NCBI RefSeq assembly: GCF_000473085.1
Contig: NZ_AXBA01000010.1
Span: 1 to 64,000 of the forward strand
From: Azorhizobium doebereinerae UFLA1-100
GTDB taxonomy: Bacteria; Pseudomonadota; Alphaproteobacteria; Rhizobiales; Xanthobacteraceae
DNA: 64,000 nucleotides
Direction: 5' to 3'
Under the pieces are notes generated by a model. The model was not told the origin of the DNA. It saw only the letters and a program-made list of their open reading frames with translations, and did not search any database. The translations under genes and the position numbers were made by a program. Below, one piece after another: positions 63,050 to 64,000 of this stretch. Numbering within the stretch: position 1 is the stretch's first letter; every line of letters starts with the position of its first letter.

Positions 63050-64000
63050 ATGACCTCGTCTCTGTCCGCGCCCGAAACCAAGGTGGCCGTGCCCGAGAGC
63101 CGCTCGGCCCTCGACACGCTGATGCATACGTTCGAGACCTACAAGGAGGCCAACGAGATCCGCCTCGCGGACCTGGAGCGGCGCGGTGCCGCCGACCCGG
63201 TCTCCACCGATCGCCTCGCCCGCATCGACGCGGCCATGGAGGCCATGTCCGGCCGCATGGACCGGGTGGAGACCAAGACCCTGCGCCCGCCGCTGGGCGG
63301 CGGACCCCTGCCGGGCGCCGGCGCCCGCGAACATGGCGCGGCCTTCCTCAGCTATGCGCGCCATGGCGAGGCGGACGGGCTGAAGGCGCTGGAGGCGAAG
63401 GCGCTGTCCGCCGGCTCCGGCGCCGACGGCGGCTATCTGGTGCCCTATGAGACCGAGCAGGAGATCGGCCGGCGCCTCCTCGCGCTGTCGCCGATCCGGG
63501 CGCTGGCCACGGTGCGCACCATCGGCGCCGGCACCTATCGCAAGCCGTTCATGACCTCCGGCCCGGCGGTGGGCTGGGCGGCGGAGACCGCCGCGCGGCC
63601 GCAGACCGACAGCCCGGTGCTGGCCGAGCTGTCGTTCCCGGCCATGGAGCTCTATGCCATGCCCGCCGCCACCCAGGCGCTGCTGGACGACGGGCAGGTG
63701 AACATCGAGGAGTGGATCGCCGGCGAAGTGGACAGCGCCTTCGCCGAGCAGGAGGGCACCGCCTTCGTCAGCGGCGACGGCATCGCCAAGCCCACCGGCT
63801 TCCTGAGCTATCCCAAGGCGGCGGAGAGCGCCTGGAGCTGGGGCAAGACCGGCTATGTCGCCACCGGCGCGGCCGGGGCCTTTCCCGCCGCCAATGCCTC
63901 CGACGTACTGCTGGATCTGGTCTACGCGCTGAAGGGCGGCTACCGGCAGAACGCCGGCTTCGTGATGAACCGCCGCACCCAGGCGGCGGTGCGCAAATTG
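63050..64000 (+). CDS. GTA/HK97-type major capsid protein (3' end beyond window)
   Basis: The 317 codons visible encode an HK97-fold major capsid protein (GTA ORFg5). A coiled N-terminal delta domain (about residues 20-75) is followed by the capsid core starting LSAGSGADGGYLVPYETEQEIGRRL, with SGPAVGWAAETAARPQTDSP and the motif NIEEWIAGEVDSAFAEQEGTAFVSGDGIAKPTGFL, cited by landmarks. The ATG at 63050 follows CAGGAACAG. The frame is open to the right edge of the window, so the last part of the gene is missing. Confidence 0.94.
   Translation, partial: MTSSLSAPETKVAVPESRSALDTLMHTFETYKEANEIRLADLERRGAADPVSTDRLARIDAAMEAMSGRMDRVETKTLRPPLGGGPLPGAGAREHGAAFLSYARHGEADGLKALEAKALSAGSGADGGYLVPYETEQEIGRRLLALSPIRALATVRTIGAGTYRKPFMTSGPAVGWAAETAARPQTDSPVLAELSFPAMELYAMPAATQALLDDGQVNIEEWIAGEVDSAFAEQEGTAFVSGDGIAKPTGFLSYPKAAESAWSWGKTGYVATGAAGAFPAANASDVLLDLVYALKGGYRQNAGFVMNRRTQAAVRKL

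Overview
The window is very GC-rich DNA from an alphaproteobacterium of the order Hyphomicrobiales. The likely family is Xanthobacteraceae (Xanthobacter/Azorhizobium type). The evidence is a nitrogen-fixation cluster with an alphaproteobacterial, oxygen-sensitive-type NifA and a FixK box, together with ChpT, MucR, an EipA-like DUF1134 protein, DUF1491, DUF5330, DUF6456 and a Rhodobacter-type gene transfer agent (GTA) head cluster. The species assignment is inference.

Region 1 (1-17.5 kb) is the nif island. It holds a truncated nifH on the minus strand, then sufE, fdxN-sufBCDS, a DUF433/PIN-like toxin-antitoxin pair, an LRV iron-sulfur protein, nifA, ahpC-ahpD, a YqeB-like molybdenum-hydroxylase-system gene, modD, mop, nifV and a serine acetyltransferase. 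Sigma-54 (-24/-12) promoters stand before nifH, sufE, fdxN, ahpC, the YqeB-like gene and nifV. NifA upstream activator sites of the form TGT-N10-ACA lie near most of them. A perfect FixK/FNR box lies upstream of nifA. The wiring implied is low oxygen, then FixK, then NifA plus sigma-54, then nitrogenase reductase, ferredoxin, a dedicated SUF cluster-assembly line, peroxide defence, and molybdenum, homocitrate and cysteine supply.

Region 2 (17.6-31.4 kb) is accessory and envelope DNA: a MarR-controlled aromatic-acid-type efflux set (FUSC protein, DUF1656, HlyD), an AraC/GyrI regulator, a 1306-residue autotransporter, a LysR regulator, a small secreted protein, a membrane-anchored coiled-coil protein, an EipA-like protein and CysQ.

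Region 3 (31.6-49.4 kb) is mostly core: chpT, an oligopeptidase B, msrB, mucR, a DnaA-domain-IV-like HTH protein with a DUF6456 partner, DUF805, a second sufE, DUF5330, a histidine kinase/peptidoglycan-binding/DUF1491 operon, an LhgO-like oxidase, a DUF1254/DUF1214 pair, PBP1A, a YcgN-type protein and an MFS exporter.

Region 4 (49.5-54.4 kb) holds the most striking gene. It is an autotransporter whose passenger begins with what reads as a complete two-lobed pepsin-like aspartic protease, with two Asp-Thr-Gly motifs 183 residues apart. It is followed by a probable Zur-controlled CobW-type zinc chaperone and a small cysteine-containing protein.

Region 5 (54.5-64 kb) is the start of a GTA/HK97 head cluster (small terminase-like protein, TerL, portal, g3.5-like protein, prohead protease, capsid). 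Between TerL and portal it is split by an oppositely oriented amidohydrolase-MFS-GntR module. It is also dotted with REP-like palindromes. The capsid gene runs off the right end. I saw no rRNA, tRNA, CRISPR array or insertion sequence.
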